From positions 434,001 to 498,000 of the forward strand of contig NZ_CP044126.1 in assembly GCF_016864575.1 (NCBI RefSeq): a stretch of DNA of 64,000 bases, given 5' to 3'. Source of the DNA: Rhizobium sp. BG4 (lineage in GTDB: Bacteria; Pseudomonadota; Alphaproteobacteria; Rhizobiales; Rhizobiaceae). Made by a program: the position numbers and the translations under genes. A model generated the notes under the pieces. That model ran no database searches, was not told where the DNA came from, and saw only the letters and a program-made list of their open reading frames with translations. Positions 8,853 to 17,531 of this stretch are shown here, piece after piece. Position 1 is the first letter of the stretch; each line of letters begins with the position of its first letter.

Positions 8853-9518
8853 ATGAACTGGACAGCCTACCTGCCAATGCTCTGGCATGGTGCATTCATC
8901 ACGATGACGATCACGCTGGCGTCGATTGCCGTCGGCGCGGTGCTCGCGTTCATTTTCGGCATCCTGCGCGTCGAGGGAGGACCGATCCTCTCGACTGTCG
9001 CGCTTTGCTACACGGAGGTGTTCCGCGGCACCTCGCTCTTCGTTCAGCTTTTCTGGTTTTACTACGCGCTGCCGCTCGTCGGTCTGAGCTTCGATCCGAT
9101 CACCACGGGCATCCTGGTGCTGGCGGCCCATGCCGGCGGATATGGCGCCGAGATCGTGCGCGGGGCGCTGTCATCCGTCTCGGTGCAGCAGCTGGAGGCC
9201 GCCCGCGCCCTGAATTTCAGCCGCCTCCAGACGCTGTTTCGCATCTCGCTGCCGCAGGCGATCGTCGAGATGATGCCGGCCTTCGGCAACCTGGCGATCG
9301 AGACGCTCAAGCTCTCCTCGCTCGTGTCGCTGATATCGATTGCCGATCTCACCTTTGCGGCCCAATCGATCCGCAACATCACGCTGGATAGTGCCAGCAT
9401 CTATTCGATCACGCTCCTCTGCTACTTCGCCATGTCGCTGGTGCTGATGGTGGCGATCCGGGTGATCGAGCATTTCGTGCGGCGTGGCCACGCCTTCCCG
9501 CAGATGCCCCGTTCGTGA
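8853..9518 (+). CDS. ehuC: Ectoine/hydroxyectoine ABC transporter permease EhuC
   Basis: This inner-membrane permease of the polar amino-acid (HisM/GlnP) family has 221 residues and about five hydrophobic segments. The EAA-type cytoplasmic loop is visible around QLEAARALNFSRLQTLFRISLPQA, which contacts the ATPase. An AGGAG ribosome binding site precedes ATG 8853. It pairs with EhuD to form the heterodimeric channel. Confidence 0.92.
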   Translation: MNWTAYLPMLWHGAFITMTITLASIAVGAVLAFIFGILRVEGGPILSTVALCYTEVFRGTSLFVQLFWFYYALPLVGLSFDPITTGILVLAAHAGGYGAEIVRGALSSVSVQQLEAARALNFSRLQTLFRISLPQAIVEMMPAFGNLAIETLKLSSLVSLISIADLTFAAQSIRNITLDSASIYSITLLCYFAMSLVLMVAIRVIEHFVRRGHAFPQMPRS

Positions 9519-9530
9519 GGATATGACCAC

Positions 9531-10223
9531 ATGATGTATGGATACGAATGGGATACGACGACCTGGCTCACCTATACGAGTTCGATCCTGCCGATCATCC
9601 TGATCGGCCTGACAGTCACCTTGAAGGCTGCGGCGGCAGGCTTTGCCATCGCGCTCGTGCTTGGCCTCGTCTTCGCGCTGCTGCGCCGCAGCAGCGTGAT
9701 CGCGATCTCCTGGACGACTGCCTTTATCGTCGAATTCTTGCGCGACACGCCGCTTCTGGTGCAGCTCTTCTTTCTCTATTACGTCCTGCCCGACTTCGGC
9801 GTCGTGCTTCCGGCCTTCCTCACCGGCGCAATCGCCCTTGGCCTGCAATATGCCGCCTATACATCCGAGGTCTATCGGGGCGGCATCGAGGCCGTGGCCC
9901 GCGGCCAGTGGGAAGCGGCAACGGCGCTCAATCTGACGCGCATGCAGGCCTATCGCGACATCATCATCCCGCAGGCCATCCCGCGGATCGTGCCGGCCAT
10001 GGGCAATTATCTCGTCGCCATGATCAAGGAAACGCCGGTCCTTTCCGTCGTCACCGTCATGGAGATGATGGGCCTTGCCAACATGATCGGCGAACGCACC
10101 TTCGAATATCTCGTGCCGCTGACACTCGTCGGCCTGATCTTCCTCCTCCTGACGCTGATCTGCTCGGCCGGTCTCCACCGCCTGCAGAAAGCCCTTCCGA
10201 AAGCAGGAATCCCCTTGCGATGA
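9531..10223 (+). CDS. ehuD: Ectoine/hydroxyectoine ABC transporter permease EhuD
   Basis: This second permease of the importer has 230 residues and the same HisM-type topology. Its coupling loop is WEAATALNLTRMQAYRDIIIPQA. An ATGATG at the start gives two possible first codons. The 3' end overlaps ehuA by 4 bp, so permease and ATPase synthesis are likely coupled. Confidence 0.92.
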   Translation: MMYGYEWDTTTWLTYTSSILPIILIGLTVTLKAAAAGFAIALVLGLVFALLRRSSVIAISWTTAFIVEFLRDTPLLVQLFFLYYVLPDFGVVLPAFLTGAIALGLQYAAYTSEVYRGGIEAVARGQWEAATALNLTRMQAYRDIIIPQAIPRIVPAMGNYLVAMIKETPVLSVVTVMEMMGLANMIGERTFEYLVPLTLVGLIFLLLTLICSAGLHRLQKALPKAGIPLR

Positions 10224-10999
10224 CCGAGAACAACAATCCGCCCATCATCGAATTTTCCAACGTCGCCAAGCGCTTCGGCCCGCTGAGGGTGCTCGACGAC
10301 TTCAATTTCACTGTCCGTAAGGGCGAGAAGGTGACGCTGATCGGCCCGTCCGGGTCAGGAAAATCCACCGTTCTGCGCATCCTGATGACGCTCGAACCGT
10401 TTCAGGACGGCAAGCTGACGCTACAGGACATTTCCTATCACGAGCCGAACGGCAAAGGCCCTTTCAAGGCCTCGGAAAACCATCTGCGCCAGATCCGAAA
10501 CCATGTCGGCATGGTCTTCCAGAGCTTCAATCTGTTCCCGCATATGACGGTGCTGCGCAATATCGTCGAGGCGCCGCTGCGGGTGCTCGGCATTGCGCGC
10601 GCCGAAGCCGAGGCGCGCGCGCTGCAACTGCTCGATATGGTGGGTCTCTCAGACAAGAAGGACTTCTATCCATCGCAGCTCTCCGGCGGACAGCAGCAGC
10701 GCGTGGCGATCGCCCGGGCGCTGGCGATGCGCCCGCGGGTGCTTCTTTTCGACGAGCCAACCTCGGCGCTTGATCCGCAGCTGGTCGGCGAAGTGCTCTC
10801 CGTCATCCGCGGCCTTGCGCATGAGCACGACCTGACCATGCTGCTCGTCACCCATGAAATGCGCTTCGCCCGGGAAGTTTCGGACCGGGTCTGCTTCTTC
10901 GACAAGGGCCGGATCTGCGAACAGGGCGCGCCCGAAGAGATATTCGGTGCACCGCGCGAGCAGCGGACGCGGGAATTTCTGTCGTCGGTTCTGGCTTGA
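10220..10999 (+). CDS. ehuA: Ectoine/hydroxyectoine ABC transporter ATP-binding protein EhuA
   Basis: This 259-residue ATPase of the polar amino-acid uptake group has Walker A GPSGSGKST, a Q-loop in GMVFQSFNLFPHMT, the ABC signature LSGGQQQRVAIARAL, Walker B VLLFDEPTSALD and the switch His in LVTHEM. ATG 10220 overlaps the ehuD stop. It is the last gene of the operon, immediately followed by a strong terminator. In Sinorhizobium the ehu transporter genes precede the eut genes; here the order is eut first, then ehuBCDA. Confidence 0.93.
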   Translation: MTENNNPPIIEFSNVAKRFGPLRVLDDFNFTVRKGEKVTLIGPSGSGKSTVLRILMTLEPFQDGKLTLQDISYHEPNGKGPFKASENHLRQIRNHVGMVFQSFNLFPHMTVLRNIVEAPLRVLGIARAEAEARALQLLDMVGLSDKKDFYPSQLSGGQQQRVAIARALAMRPRVLLFDEPTSALDPQLVGEVLSVIRGLAHEHDLTMLLVTHEMRFAREVSDRVCFFDKGRICEQGAPEEIFGAPREQRTREFLSSVLA

Positions 11000-11002
11000 T
11001 GA

Positions 11003-11032
11003 AAAGGCCCGGAGGCTAAACTCCGGGCCTTT
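11003..11032. terminator. Bidirectional terminator between ehuA and dps
   Basis: A perfect 12-bp stem (11003-11014 with 11021-11032) with a 6-nt loop carries an A run on one side and a T run on the other. It can therefore terminate the plus-strand ehu operon and the converging minus-strand dps gene. Confidence 0.9.
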
Positions 11033-11052
11033 GAAATTGGGTAACCGTCTTT

Positions 11053-11553
11053 CTAGCGGGTGCGTGTCGTTTCGAAGAGGAACCACACGCGCCTCTCGGT
11101 CTCGTCGATCCAATTCTCGATCAGGCTGGTCGTTGCGTGATCATTATGCTCGGAGGTCAGATTGTGCACCTCCCGGAACATCTCGACGAGCCGCTTGTTG
11201 TCGTCCCTGAGCTCGGCCAGCATGTCGTCGGGCGTCACGTAATCCGCGTCATTATCCGAAAGCCGCTGCAGGCGGGACACCTGGCCGATCGACTTCAGCG
11301 TCGTTCCGCCGATCTTGCGGACCCGCTCGGCGATGTCGTCGGTCATCGCGAAGATCTGCTCGGCCTGCTCATCGAGCATCAGGTGATAGTCGCGGAAATG
11401 CGGGCCGGACATGTGCCAGTGGAAGTTCTTGGTCTTTAGATACAGGGTGAAGACATCGGCAAGGATCGCGGTCATCGCCGCCGATATGTCGGTGATGGCA
11501 TTCGATTTCAGGTCTGAAGGCGTTTTGAGCGACGGCGCAGGACGTTTTTCCAC
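11053..11553 (-). CDS. dps: Dps family DNA-binding ferritin-like protein
   Basis: Dps forms a dodecamer that oxidises and stores iron and shields DNA during starvation and oxidative stress. This 166-residue protein keeps the inter-subunit ferroxidase ligands at the family spacing: His45, His57, Asp72 and Glu76, within KNFHWHMSGPHFRDYH and the following helix. The short basic N-terminus (MEKRPAPSLK) may contact DNA. It converges on ehuA and shares that operon's terminator. No clear OxyR or Fur site was identified upstream. Confidence 0.93.
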   Translation of the reverse strand: MEKRPAPSLKTPSDLKSNAITDISAAMTAILADVFTLYLKTKNFHWHMSGPHFRDYHLMLDEQAEQIFAMTDDIAERVRKIGGTTLKSIGQVSRLQRLSDNDADYVTPDDMLAELRDDNKRLVEMFREVHNLTSEHNDHATTSLIENWIDETERRVWFLFETTRTR

Positions 11554-11703
11554 TGTCTAACCCTCCGTGGAGCAGCGAGTAACTCCGCTCAAGGTACCGC
11601 TCGCCCCGTTCGCTTCAATAAGTGCGACAAAATTTCGGCCGGTCTGGTCAGCGCCAGCAGATCAGGCGCCCCCGCCGATGCCGATCCGAGCACTGACGCC
11701 TCT

Positions 11704-11736
11704 GGCGTAAACCATGCTAAAGTTGGCGTTTACGCC
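11704..11736. promoter_or_regulatory. Paired GGCGTAAAC operator-like motifs
   Basis: GGCGTAAAC at 11704-11712 is mirrored by GTTTACGCC at 11728-11736. The second copy is itself a dyad (GGCGT-TT-ACGCC, 11725-11736). The copies are about two helical turns apart and lie about 70 bp upstream of the 11805 gene, in the dps-11805 intergenic region. The position suits a regulator binding site, but the regulator is unknown. Confidence 0.4.
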
Positions 11737-11804
11737 GATAGTGGTGGATGCCGCGGATCGCTAGTTTCCCTCTCGCAACTCAACGCTTTCTGCGGAGAAA
11801 AATC

Positions 11805-12098
11805 ATGAAAGTTCTAGCTATCGGATCGATCATCAAGCCCGTCACCGACGAGCAGCGCCGCGAGATCATGCCGAAGGAAGTGCCGGCAACGCTGCAGCAC
11901 TATCTCAGTGGCAAGATCGAGCAGTTCTGGGCCCGCCAGGACGCCCCGGGCGTCATCTTCCTGATGAACGTGGATTCCATCGAGCAGGCGAAGGCCGAAG
12001 TCGAAGGCCTTCCGCTGGTGACCGGCGGCTTTGCCTCCTACCAGTTCATTCCGGTCGGCCCGCTGGCGCCGCTCGGCCTGCTCATTCAGGGCAAGTAA
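11805..12098 (+). CDS. Small YciI/muconolactone isomerase-like protein
   Basis: This 97-residue protein begins MKVLAIGSIIKPVT, has a central IEQFWARQDAPGVIFLMNV and ends FIPVGPLAPLGLL. The pattern matches the small dimeric alpha/beta-barrel family related to YciI and muconolactone isomerase. ATG 11805 follows a TGCGGAGAAA ribosome binding site. It precedes an MFS transporter by 89 bp on the same strand. The activity is unknown; I infer a small-molecule-binding or isomerase-like role only from the fold. Confidence 0.7.
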   Translation: MKVLAIGSIIKPVTDEQRREIMPKEVPATLQHYLSGKIEQFWARQDAPGVIFLMNVDSIEQAKAEVEGLPLVTGGFASYQFIPVGPLAPLGLLIQGK

Positions 12099-12187
12099 CT
12101 GCAGCCTGGTTCCGGCGGCCATTCTCCCACTTGGCCGCCGGCGCCACTGTCTTTCCGTGACATATCTTCAAAACGGATCATTCTTTG

Positions 12188-13372
12188 ATGGACAGACGAC
12201 TTCTCGTTCTTGCCCTTGGCATGTTTGCGCTCGGTACCGACAGTTTCGTCGTTGCCGGCGTGCTGCCTGAAATCGCCCGCGACTTCAATGTCAGCATCGG
12301 CGCTGCCGGGCAGATGACAACGATCTATGCGGCCACGATCGCGGTTCTGGCGCCTGCCATTGCGGCGGCCGCGGCACATATGCCCCGCAACAGGCTGCTG
12401 CTTGCCGGCCTCGGCATCTTCGTCATCGCCAATCTCGCAACCGCGCTCTCGCCCAATTTTGAAATGGCGCTTGCCACCCGCGCACTCGCCGGTCTCGGAG
12501 CCGCCATGTTCGCCCCGACGGCAACCGGTTCGGCCGCGTCGATCGTGGCACCCGAGAAGCGCGGCTTTGCGCTTTCGGTCGTCGCCACAGGCATGACCGT
12601 CTCGACCGCCCTTGGCGCTCCGATCGGCACATTGATCGGCGGTCTCGGTGACTGGCACTGGACGATGGTCTTCGTCTCGGGGCTGGCAGCCATCGCAGGC
12701 GCCGGCGTGCTTGTCTTCCTGCCGCATATTCCGATGCCGCCTGCCGTCTCGCTCGGCAAGCGTCTGGCGCCGCTCGCCGATGCCAGGATCGGTCTGGCGC
12801 TGACCACGACCTTCCTGTTCTTCAGCGCCGCCTTTACCATCTACACCTATTTCTCGGTCGTCTTCGGCCGCACGATCGGTGGCGACACGGCGATCCTCGC
12901 CGGGCTTCTGGTGCTCTGGGGCGCGGCCGGAACGGTCTCCAACCTGCTTGCCGGGCGGCTGATCGACGCGATCGGTTCGCGGAAAGTGCTGATCACGATG
13001 CTCGGTATGGTGCTTGTGAACTTCCTGCTTCTGCAGTGGAGCGGCGCCAGCCTCTGGACTGCCGTGCCCGCCGTCCTGCTATGGGGCGCCTGTGGCTGGG
13101 GCAGCACCGTGCCGCAGCAGCACCGCATCGTCGGCATCGCGCCGCAGATTGCGCCGATCGTGCTCGGCCTCAACAACTCTGCGGTCTTTCTCGGAACCAC
13201 CGCGGCTGGCATCATCGGCGCAACGGCCATCGACATCGTCGGCAGCCAAAATCTCGGCTTCGTCGCCGCAGGTCTGGTCGCCGCCGCATTGATTGCCTCG
13301 GAGCTCACCGACCGGGCGATTGCCGCTTCGCGTAGCCGCAGCGCACCCGATCAGCGCCAGAAGGCGGCCTGA
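12188..13372 (+). CDS. MFS transporter, DHA1/AraJ-like efflux type
   Basis: This 394-residue transporter has about twelve hydrophobic segments. The N-terminal LGMFALGTDSFVVAGVLPEIARDF is the hallmark of DHA1 sugar/drug efflux proteins such as AraJ and Cml-type pumps. A central cytoplasmic loop lies near residue 195. It is probably a proton-driven exporter of a small organic compound; the substrate is unknown. It may be cotranscribed with the small protein upstream and the hypothetical gene 33 bp downstream. Confidence 0.85.
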   Translation: MDRRLLVLALGMFALGTDSFVVAGVLPEIARDFNVSIGAAGQMTTIYAATIAVLAPAIAAAAAHMPRNRLLLAGLGIFVIANLATALSPNFEMALATRALAGLGAAMFAPTATGSAASIVAPEKRGFALSVVATGMTVSTALGAPIGTLIGGLGDWHWTMVFVSGLAAIAGAGVLVFLPHIPMPPAVSLGKRLAPLADARIGLALTTTFLFFSAAFTIYTYFSVVFGRTIGGDTAILAGLLVLWGAAGTVSNLLAGRLIDAIGSRKVLITMLGMVLVNFLLLQWSGASLWTAVPAVLLWGACGWGSTVPQQHRIVGIAPQIAPIVLGLNNSAVFLGTTAAGIIGATAIDIVGSQNLGFVAAGLVAAALIASELTDRAIAASRSRSAPDQRQKAA

Positions 13373-13405
13373 GGCCAAACCTCTGCAATACAGAAAGGTC
13401 TGACA

Positions 13406-14167
13406 ATGCTCGACTTGGTCAAATCCTCCATCGAGGCCCATGGCGGCCTCGACAGGTGGCAGCGCATCCGCAAGATCACCGCGACGATGACGCCGGATGG
13501 TCTGGCGCTGAAAGCTCGCGGCCAGGAGGCCTTTGCGAAAAGGCCGACGCGGGTGACAATCGATACGCGCCTGCAGAAGACGACCTTCGATCCATTTCTG
13601 GCACCGGAACAGATCGGCATCTACGAACCGTTCCGGACTGCAGTCGAAAGCGCCGCAGGCGCGACGCTCGAATGGCTGGACAATCCGCGCCAGTCATTCA
13701 CGCCGAATGTGCCATGGAGCGCCTCACAGCTCGTCTATTTCGCCGGATACGCGATGTGGACCTACCTGACACTGCCATTCTCGCTGCTGACCGATGGCGT
13801 CAGCTGCGAAGAGATCGAACCGTGGCACGAGGACGGCGAAGTCTGGCGGGCCATAAAAGTCCGGTTCCCGGCTTCCTACGTCACGCATTCCACCGAACAA
13901 GTGCTCTACTTCGACAGCAACGCCCTGATCCGGCGCCAGGACTATGCGGTGGAGATCGCGGGCGGCGGTACCGCCGCTCACTATTCCTATGATCACCAGG
14001 CGTTCGAAGGACTGGTCTTCCCGACCCGCCGCCGCATCTATCTGCGCGGCGCCGATGGGCAACCCGACAGAAACGTCATCCTGATGGCCGCCGACTTCGA
14101 GAATTTCGAGTTCGTCCGCGAGGAACAGGGCGTCCCCCAAGGCTGGAACGCGGTGACCTGTGACTAG
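13406..14167 (+). CDS. Conserved hypothetical protein, LolA-like beta fold suspected
   Basis: This 253-residue protein begins LDLVKSSIEAHGGLDRWQRI, a signature of proteins with a lipoprotein-carrier (LolA/LppX)-like beta architecture. A YVTHSTEQVLYFDSNALIRR stretch resembles the beta strands of such folds. It has no signal peptide, so a cytoplasmic role is likely. It may form an operon with the MFS gene. The function is unknown and the fold assignment is tentative. Confidence 0.65.
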   Translation: MLDLVKSSIEAHGGLDRWQRIRKITATMTPDGLALKARGQEAFAKRPTRVTIDTRLQKTTFDPFLAPEQIGIYEPFRTAVESAAGATLEWLDNPRQSFTPNVPWSASQLVYFAGYAMWTYLTLPFSLLTDGVSCEEIEPWHEDGEVWRAIKVRFPASYVTHSTEQVLYFDSNALIRRQDYAVEIAGGGTAAHYSYDHQAFEGLVFPTRRRIYLRGADGQPDRNVILMAADFENFEFVREEQGVPQGWNAVTCD

Positions 14168-14184
14168 CCGGCAGGCACGTTCGC

Positions 14185-15501
14185 CTAGGCAAGCCCCAGA
14201 TGGGATCGCAGCGTGCGCCCGGAATAGTTCGTCCTGAACAGCCCGCGGCGCTGCAACTCCGGCACCAGCAGATGGACGATGCGCTCCAGACTGTCGGGCA
14301 GGACCGGCGGCATCAGGTTGAATCCGTCTGCGCCGCCGCCCACGAACCAATCCTCAAGCGCGTCTGCCACCTGTTTCGTCGAGCCGACGATCGTCCAGTG
14401 CCCACGCGCGCCAGCAATATGCTGGTAGATCTGGCGGAGGTTCAGGTTCTTCTCGCGGGCCAGATCGACGATCAGCTTCTGCCTGCTCTTATTACCGTTG
14501 GTTTCGGGCATATCAGGCAGCGGGTCTTCGGGCGAGTATCCGCTGAGATCGAAGCCGACGAGCTGGGACAGCAGCAGCAGTCCGGATTCCGGATGAACCA
14601 GGTTCTGCAGCCGTTCGAAGATGTCTTCGGCTTCGGATTGCGTTTCGGCCACCACCGGAAAGGCGCCGGGCATGATCTTCATCTGCTCGGCCGTCCGCCT
14701 ATAGCGTCCGAGGCGGGATTTTACGTCGGTATAGAATTCCCGGGCAGACAATAGTGTCTGATGAGCCGTGAAGATCGCCTCGCCGGATTGCGCCGCCAGC
14801 TCGCGTCCCGCCTCCGACGATCCCGCCTGGAAAATCACCGGCGCGCCTTGTGGCGAACGGCCGACATTGAGCGGTCCCCGCACCTTGAAATGCCTGCCCT
14901 CGTGATTGAGCACATGCATCTTCGACGGATCGAAGAAGCGGCCCGCCTCGCGGTCGCGGACGAAGGCACCCTCCTCCCAGCTGCTCCAGAGTCCCTTGGC
15001 GACATCGACGAACTCTGCGGCACGGGCATAGCGGTCCGCATGACGAACATGCTCCTCGAGGCCATAATTATAGGCTTCGCTCTCATTGACCGATGTAACG
15101 AGGTTCCATCCCGACCGGCCGCCACTAATCAGATCGAGCGAGGCGAATTTCCGCGCCAGGTCGTAGGGCGTGTTGAAGGTGCTGGAGACCGTCGCGACCA
15201 GACCGATCTTCTCTGTAACGGCGGCGAGCGCCGAAAGTAGCGTGATCGGTTCGAAGCTGACGTCATGGGAGGAACGCGACGCCGCCTCCACCTCCCCCGA
15301 GCCGATGCTGCCCGCGAAATCAGCAAGGAACAGGGCATCCAGCTTACCTGCTTCGGCGATCTGGGCCATGGCCTTGTAATGCGCAAAATCCACACCGGCA
15401 TCCGAGGCCGAGCGGGGATCCCGCCATGCCGCCGAATGCTGCCCAGCAGGCATGAGGAAGGCGGTAAGGCTCATTTGCCGCGTAGGGCTTGCGTCAGCCA
15501 T
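14185..15501 (-). CDS. FMN-dependent monooxygenase, NtaA/SnaA/DszA (bacterial luciferase-like) family
   Basis: This 438-residue TIM-barrel flavin monooxygenase shows family segments FEPITLLSALAAVTEKIGL, GRSGWNLVTS and GRSPQGAPVIFQAGSS. Members use FMNH2 from a partner reductase to oxidise nitrilotriacetate, sulfones or other small molecules. I chose ATG 15501 because an AGGACAG ribosome binding site precedes it. An in-frame ATG at 15531 would add ten residues. It lies just downstream of an SsuA-like binding protein on the same strand, so it probably releases sulfite or otherwise attacks an organosulfur substrate. No flavin reductase gene is seen nearby. Confidence 0.86.
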   Translation of the reverse strand: MADASPTRQMSLTAFLMPAGQHSAAWRDPRSASDAGVDFAHYKAMAQIAEAGKLDALFLADFAGSIGSGEVEAASRSSHDVSFEPITLLSALAAVTEKIGLVATVSSTFNTPYDLARKFASLDLISGGRSGWNLVTSVNESEAYNYGLEEHVRHADRYARAAEFVDVAKGLWSSWEEGAFVRDREAGRFFDPSKMHVLNHEGRHFKVRGPLNVGRSPQGAPVIFQAGSSEAGRELAAQSGEAIFTAHQTLLSAREFYTDVKSRLGRYRRTAEQMKIMPGAFPVVAETQSEAEDIFERLQNLVHPESGLLLLSQLVGFDLSGYSPEDPLPDMPETNGNKSRQKLIVDLAREKNLNLRQIYQHIAGARGHWTIVGSTKQVADALEDWFVGGGADGFNLMPPVLPDSLERIVHLLVPELQRRGLFRTNYSGRTLRSHLGLA

Positions 15502-15587
15502 GATCTGTCCTGGGATGCGGGGTCGAGACATTGCGGAGCCGCTGCGGAAGGCAGCGGCTCCGAAACTTTGATGCCTTCAGCGGACCT

Positions 15588-16544
15588 TCACGCCTTGGCG
15601 CGGCGCACGGCGTCGGCGATCGTGACTTTCTTCGGGATGAGCTGGAGTTCGAAGAAGGTGTCGGCGATCGCCTGCTGCTGGGCGACGACCGTATCGTCGA
15701 GGCTCTTCACGCCATAGGACTGGCGCTCCAGCGCCTTGACGAGCACCGGTTCGGGAATGCCGACCAGCGGCGAGAGTTCCTTGGCGGCGGCGGAAACGTC
15801 GGCCTTGGCCCATTCGTCGATCTCGGCGATCGCGGCAATGACCGTATCGACGGCTTCGGCGTGGCCGTCGACCAGCGTCTTGGTGCCGAGATAGAATTGA
15901 TGGTTGGGGACGATGCCCTCGCCGTTTCTGAGCTCGCGCGCTTCGATCGCCTCTTCTGCCGCGGCCTGGAACGGATCCCAGATCACCCAGGCATCAACGG
16001 CGCCCTGCTCGAAGGCCGCACGGCCGTCGGCCGGGGCGAGGAAGGAGGGCTCGATATCGGCATAGGTGAGGCCTGCTTCCTCAAGCGCCTTGACCAGCAG
16101 GTAGTGGACGTTGGAGCCCTTGTTGAAGGCAACCTTCTTGCCCTTCAGATCGGCAACCGCCTTGATCGGGCTGTCCTTCGCAACGAGGATCGCTTCGCCG
16201 CGCGGCGCAGGCGGTTCATGGGCCACGTAGACCAGCGGCGCACTGGCCGCTTGGGCGAAGATCGGCGGCGTTTCGCCGGTGGAGCCGAAGTCGACGGCGC
16301 CGGCATTCAGCGCCTCGAGCAGCTGAGGCCCGCCGGGAAACTCGGTCCATTCGACCGAATAGCCGATCGCCTGCAGCTTGGATTCCAGGCTGCCCTTCCC
16401 CTTCAAGAGCACCAGCGTGCCGTATTTCTGATAGCCGATCCGCACGACCTTGTCGGCTGCGGCGGCCGTACCGGCTTTGATGAATGGCAGGGTAGCGGCA
16501 GCGCCTGCGAGTGCAGCCGTAAAAGCGCGTCTTGAAATGTCCAT
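15588..16544 (-). CDS. ssuA: Aliphatic sulfonate ABC transporter substrate-binding protein SsuA
   Basis: This 318-residue binding protein has an N-terminal export signal (SRRAFTAAL, possibly Tat, with an AAA cleavage region near residue 29). Its mature domain closely follows E. coli SsuA in RIGYQKYGTL, FPGGPQLLEALNAG, KKVAFNKGSNVHYLLVKALE and VDAWVIWDPF. It binds alkanesulfonates in the periplasm. No ssuB ATPase or ssuC permease gene is adjacent, so it must borrow a channel encoded elsewhere. The monooxygenase gene follows it by 86 bp. A sulfur-starvation promoter is likely in 16545-16724, but I cannot define it. Confidence 0.9.
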   Translation of the reverse strand: MDISRRAFTAALAGAAATLPFIKAGTAAAADKVVRIGYQKYGTLVLLKGKGSLESKLQAIGYSVEWTEFPGGPQLLEALNAGAVDFGSTGETPPIFAQAASAPLVYVAHEPPAPRGEAILVAKDSPIKAVADLKGKKVAFNKGSNVHYLLVKALEEAGLTYADIEPSFLAPADGRAAFEQGAVDAWVIWDPFQAAAEEAIEARELRNGEGIVPNHQFYLGTKTLVDGHAEAVDTVIAAIAEIDEWAKADVSAAAKELSPLVGIPEPVLVKALERQSYGVKSLDDTVVAQQQAIADTFFELQLIPKKVTIADAVRRAKA

Positions 16545-16724
16545 GATAGCCCTCCGAAAGATCTCGTCGAGTAAAGTAATTTATGTCTACAGATTTACTA
16601 GAATAACTATGCTGTTCTCATAGGCTCTGAGGAATTTGATTTTCCTGCGGCGTTGTCGAACCGTGTTGCCTATACTCAGGACAGCGAAAATCGGCCGCTG
16701 GTGCGGCCTGCGACAGTGAAAGAG

Positions 16725-17399
16725 TCAGCGCTCCATCTGGCACCAGGCCGCCAGGAGCGGCCGCGCAGTGCAGCGCATGGCGACGGTGTGACCTGCCTGG
16801 TTATAGAAAGCGGAGCCCGGCGTAGCCTGCTGCCAGCCGCGGTCGTCGCAGAGGAATTCGCAATCGGAGAGCGCCAGGAACACGCGGGCGCGATACTGCA
16901 CGTGATCGGGGAAGCGGCTGTAGGGCTCCATGATCGTCAGGCCGAGTGTCACGTCTTCCCGCTCTTCCAGGCCCGATGCCCCGGCGATGATCGCATGCGC
17001 ATGCGCGGTCTCGATATTCATGCTGGCGAAGGGGCCGGTCTTGCTGGAGACCCAGTCGAGGTTTTTCGCGACGTCGTTGATGGCGGCCGCCACCTCGGCG
17101 AAGGCCTTGCCCTTGGACGCGATCTGGCGCAGCGCGAATTGCAGTTGCGGCACCAGCTTCAGCGGTGTTGCGGGACGGGTCGAGACCGCGCCCGGCTGCT
17201 GCAGCAGGTGGAAGATCTTGCCGGCGACGAATTTTTCCATCATCGGCGTGCCATCGGCAAGCATCAGGCTGCCGATCGCGCCGATCAGGCGCTGCACCTC
17301 GGCCGGCCTGCGGGCGCGGCTCGCCGGGTAGGCCTCCTCGGTTCTGGTTCCTCGGTGCAAGAGGAGATCGGCATCTCTCCTCAGCTTGGATTTCGACAT
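16725..17399 (-). CDS. DMSP-lyase-like (DddL-type) cupin protein with degraded metal site
   Basis: This 224-residue protein has an alpha-helical N-terminal half and a C-terminal beta domain. The block FPDHVQYRARVFLALSDCEF, then WQQATPGSAFYNQAGHTVAM and ARPLLAAWCQ follow the DddL/DMSP-lyase-like cupin pattern (H.H..E.Y..L, then PG....N....HAM......PLLA.W). The first His and the late His are present, but the second His, Glu and Tyr positions appear changed, so metal binding and lyase chemistry are questionable. I chose ATG 17399; the frame stays open to 17486 but that N-terminus looks non-coding. Its neighbours include ssuA and a DszA-type monooxygenase. Family call is moderate. Confidence 0.55.
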   Translation of the reverse strand: MSKSKLRRDADLLLHRGTRTEEAYPASRARRPAEVQRLIGAIGSLMLADGTPMMEKFVAGKIFHLLQQPGAVSTRPATPLKLVPQLQFALRQIASKGKAFAEVAAAINDVAKNLDWVSSKTGPFASMNIETAHAHAIIAGASGLEEREDVTLGLTIMEPYSRFPDHVQYRARVFLALSDCEFLCDDRGWQQATPGSAFYNQAGHTVAMRCTARPLLAAWCQMER

Positions 17400-17531
17400 C
17401 GGGTATATTCCGGAGCGCTTCGCGCCACCCAAAGGCGGCGCAACCTGAGCGCAAATAGTTTCGCGAAGGCATCGGATCAACACCAATGCGAAAGCGCGGT
17501 CAAGACGGCTGACGAAAACTCCTGCGGAGCA

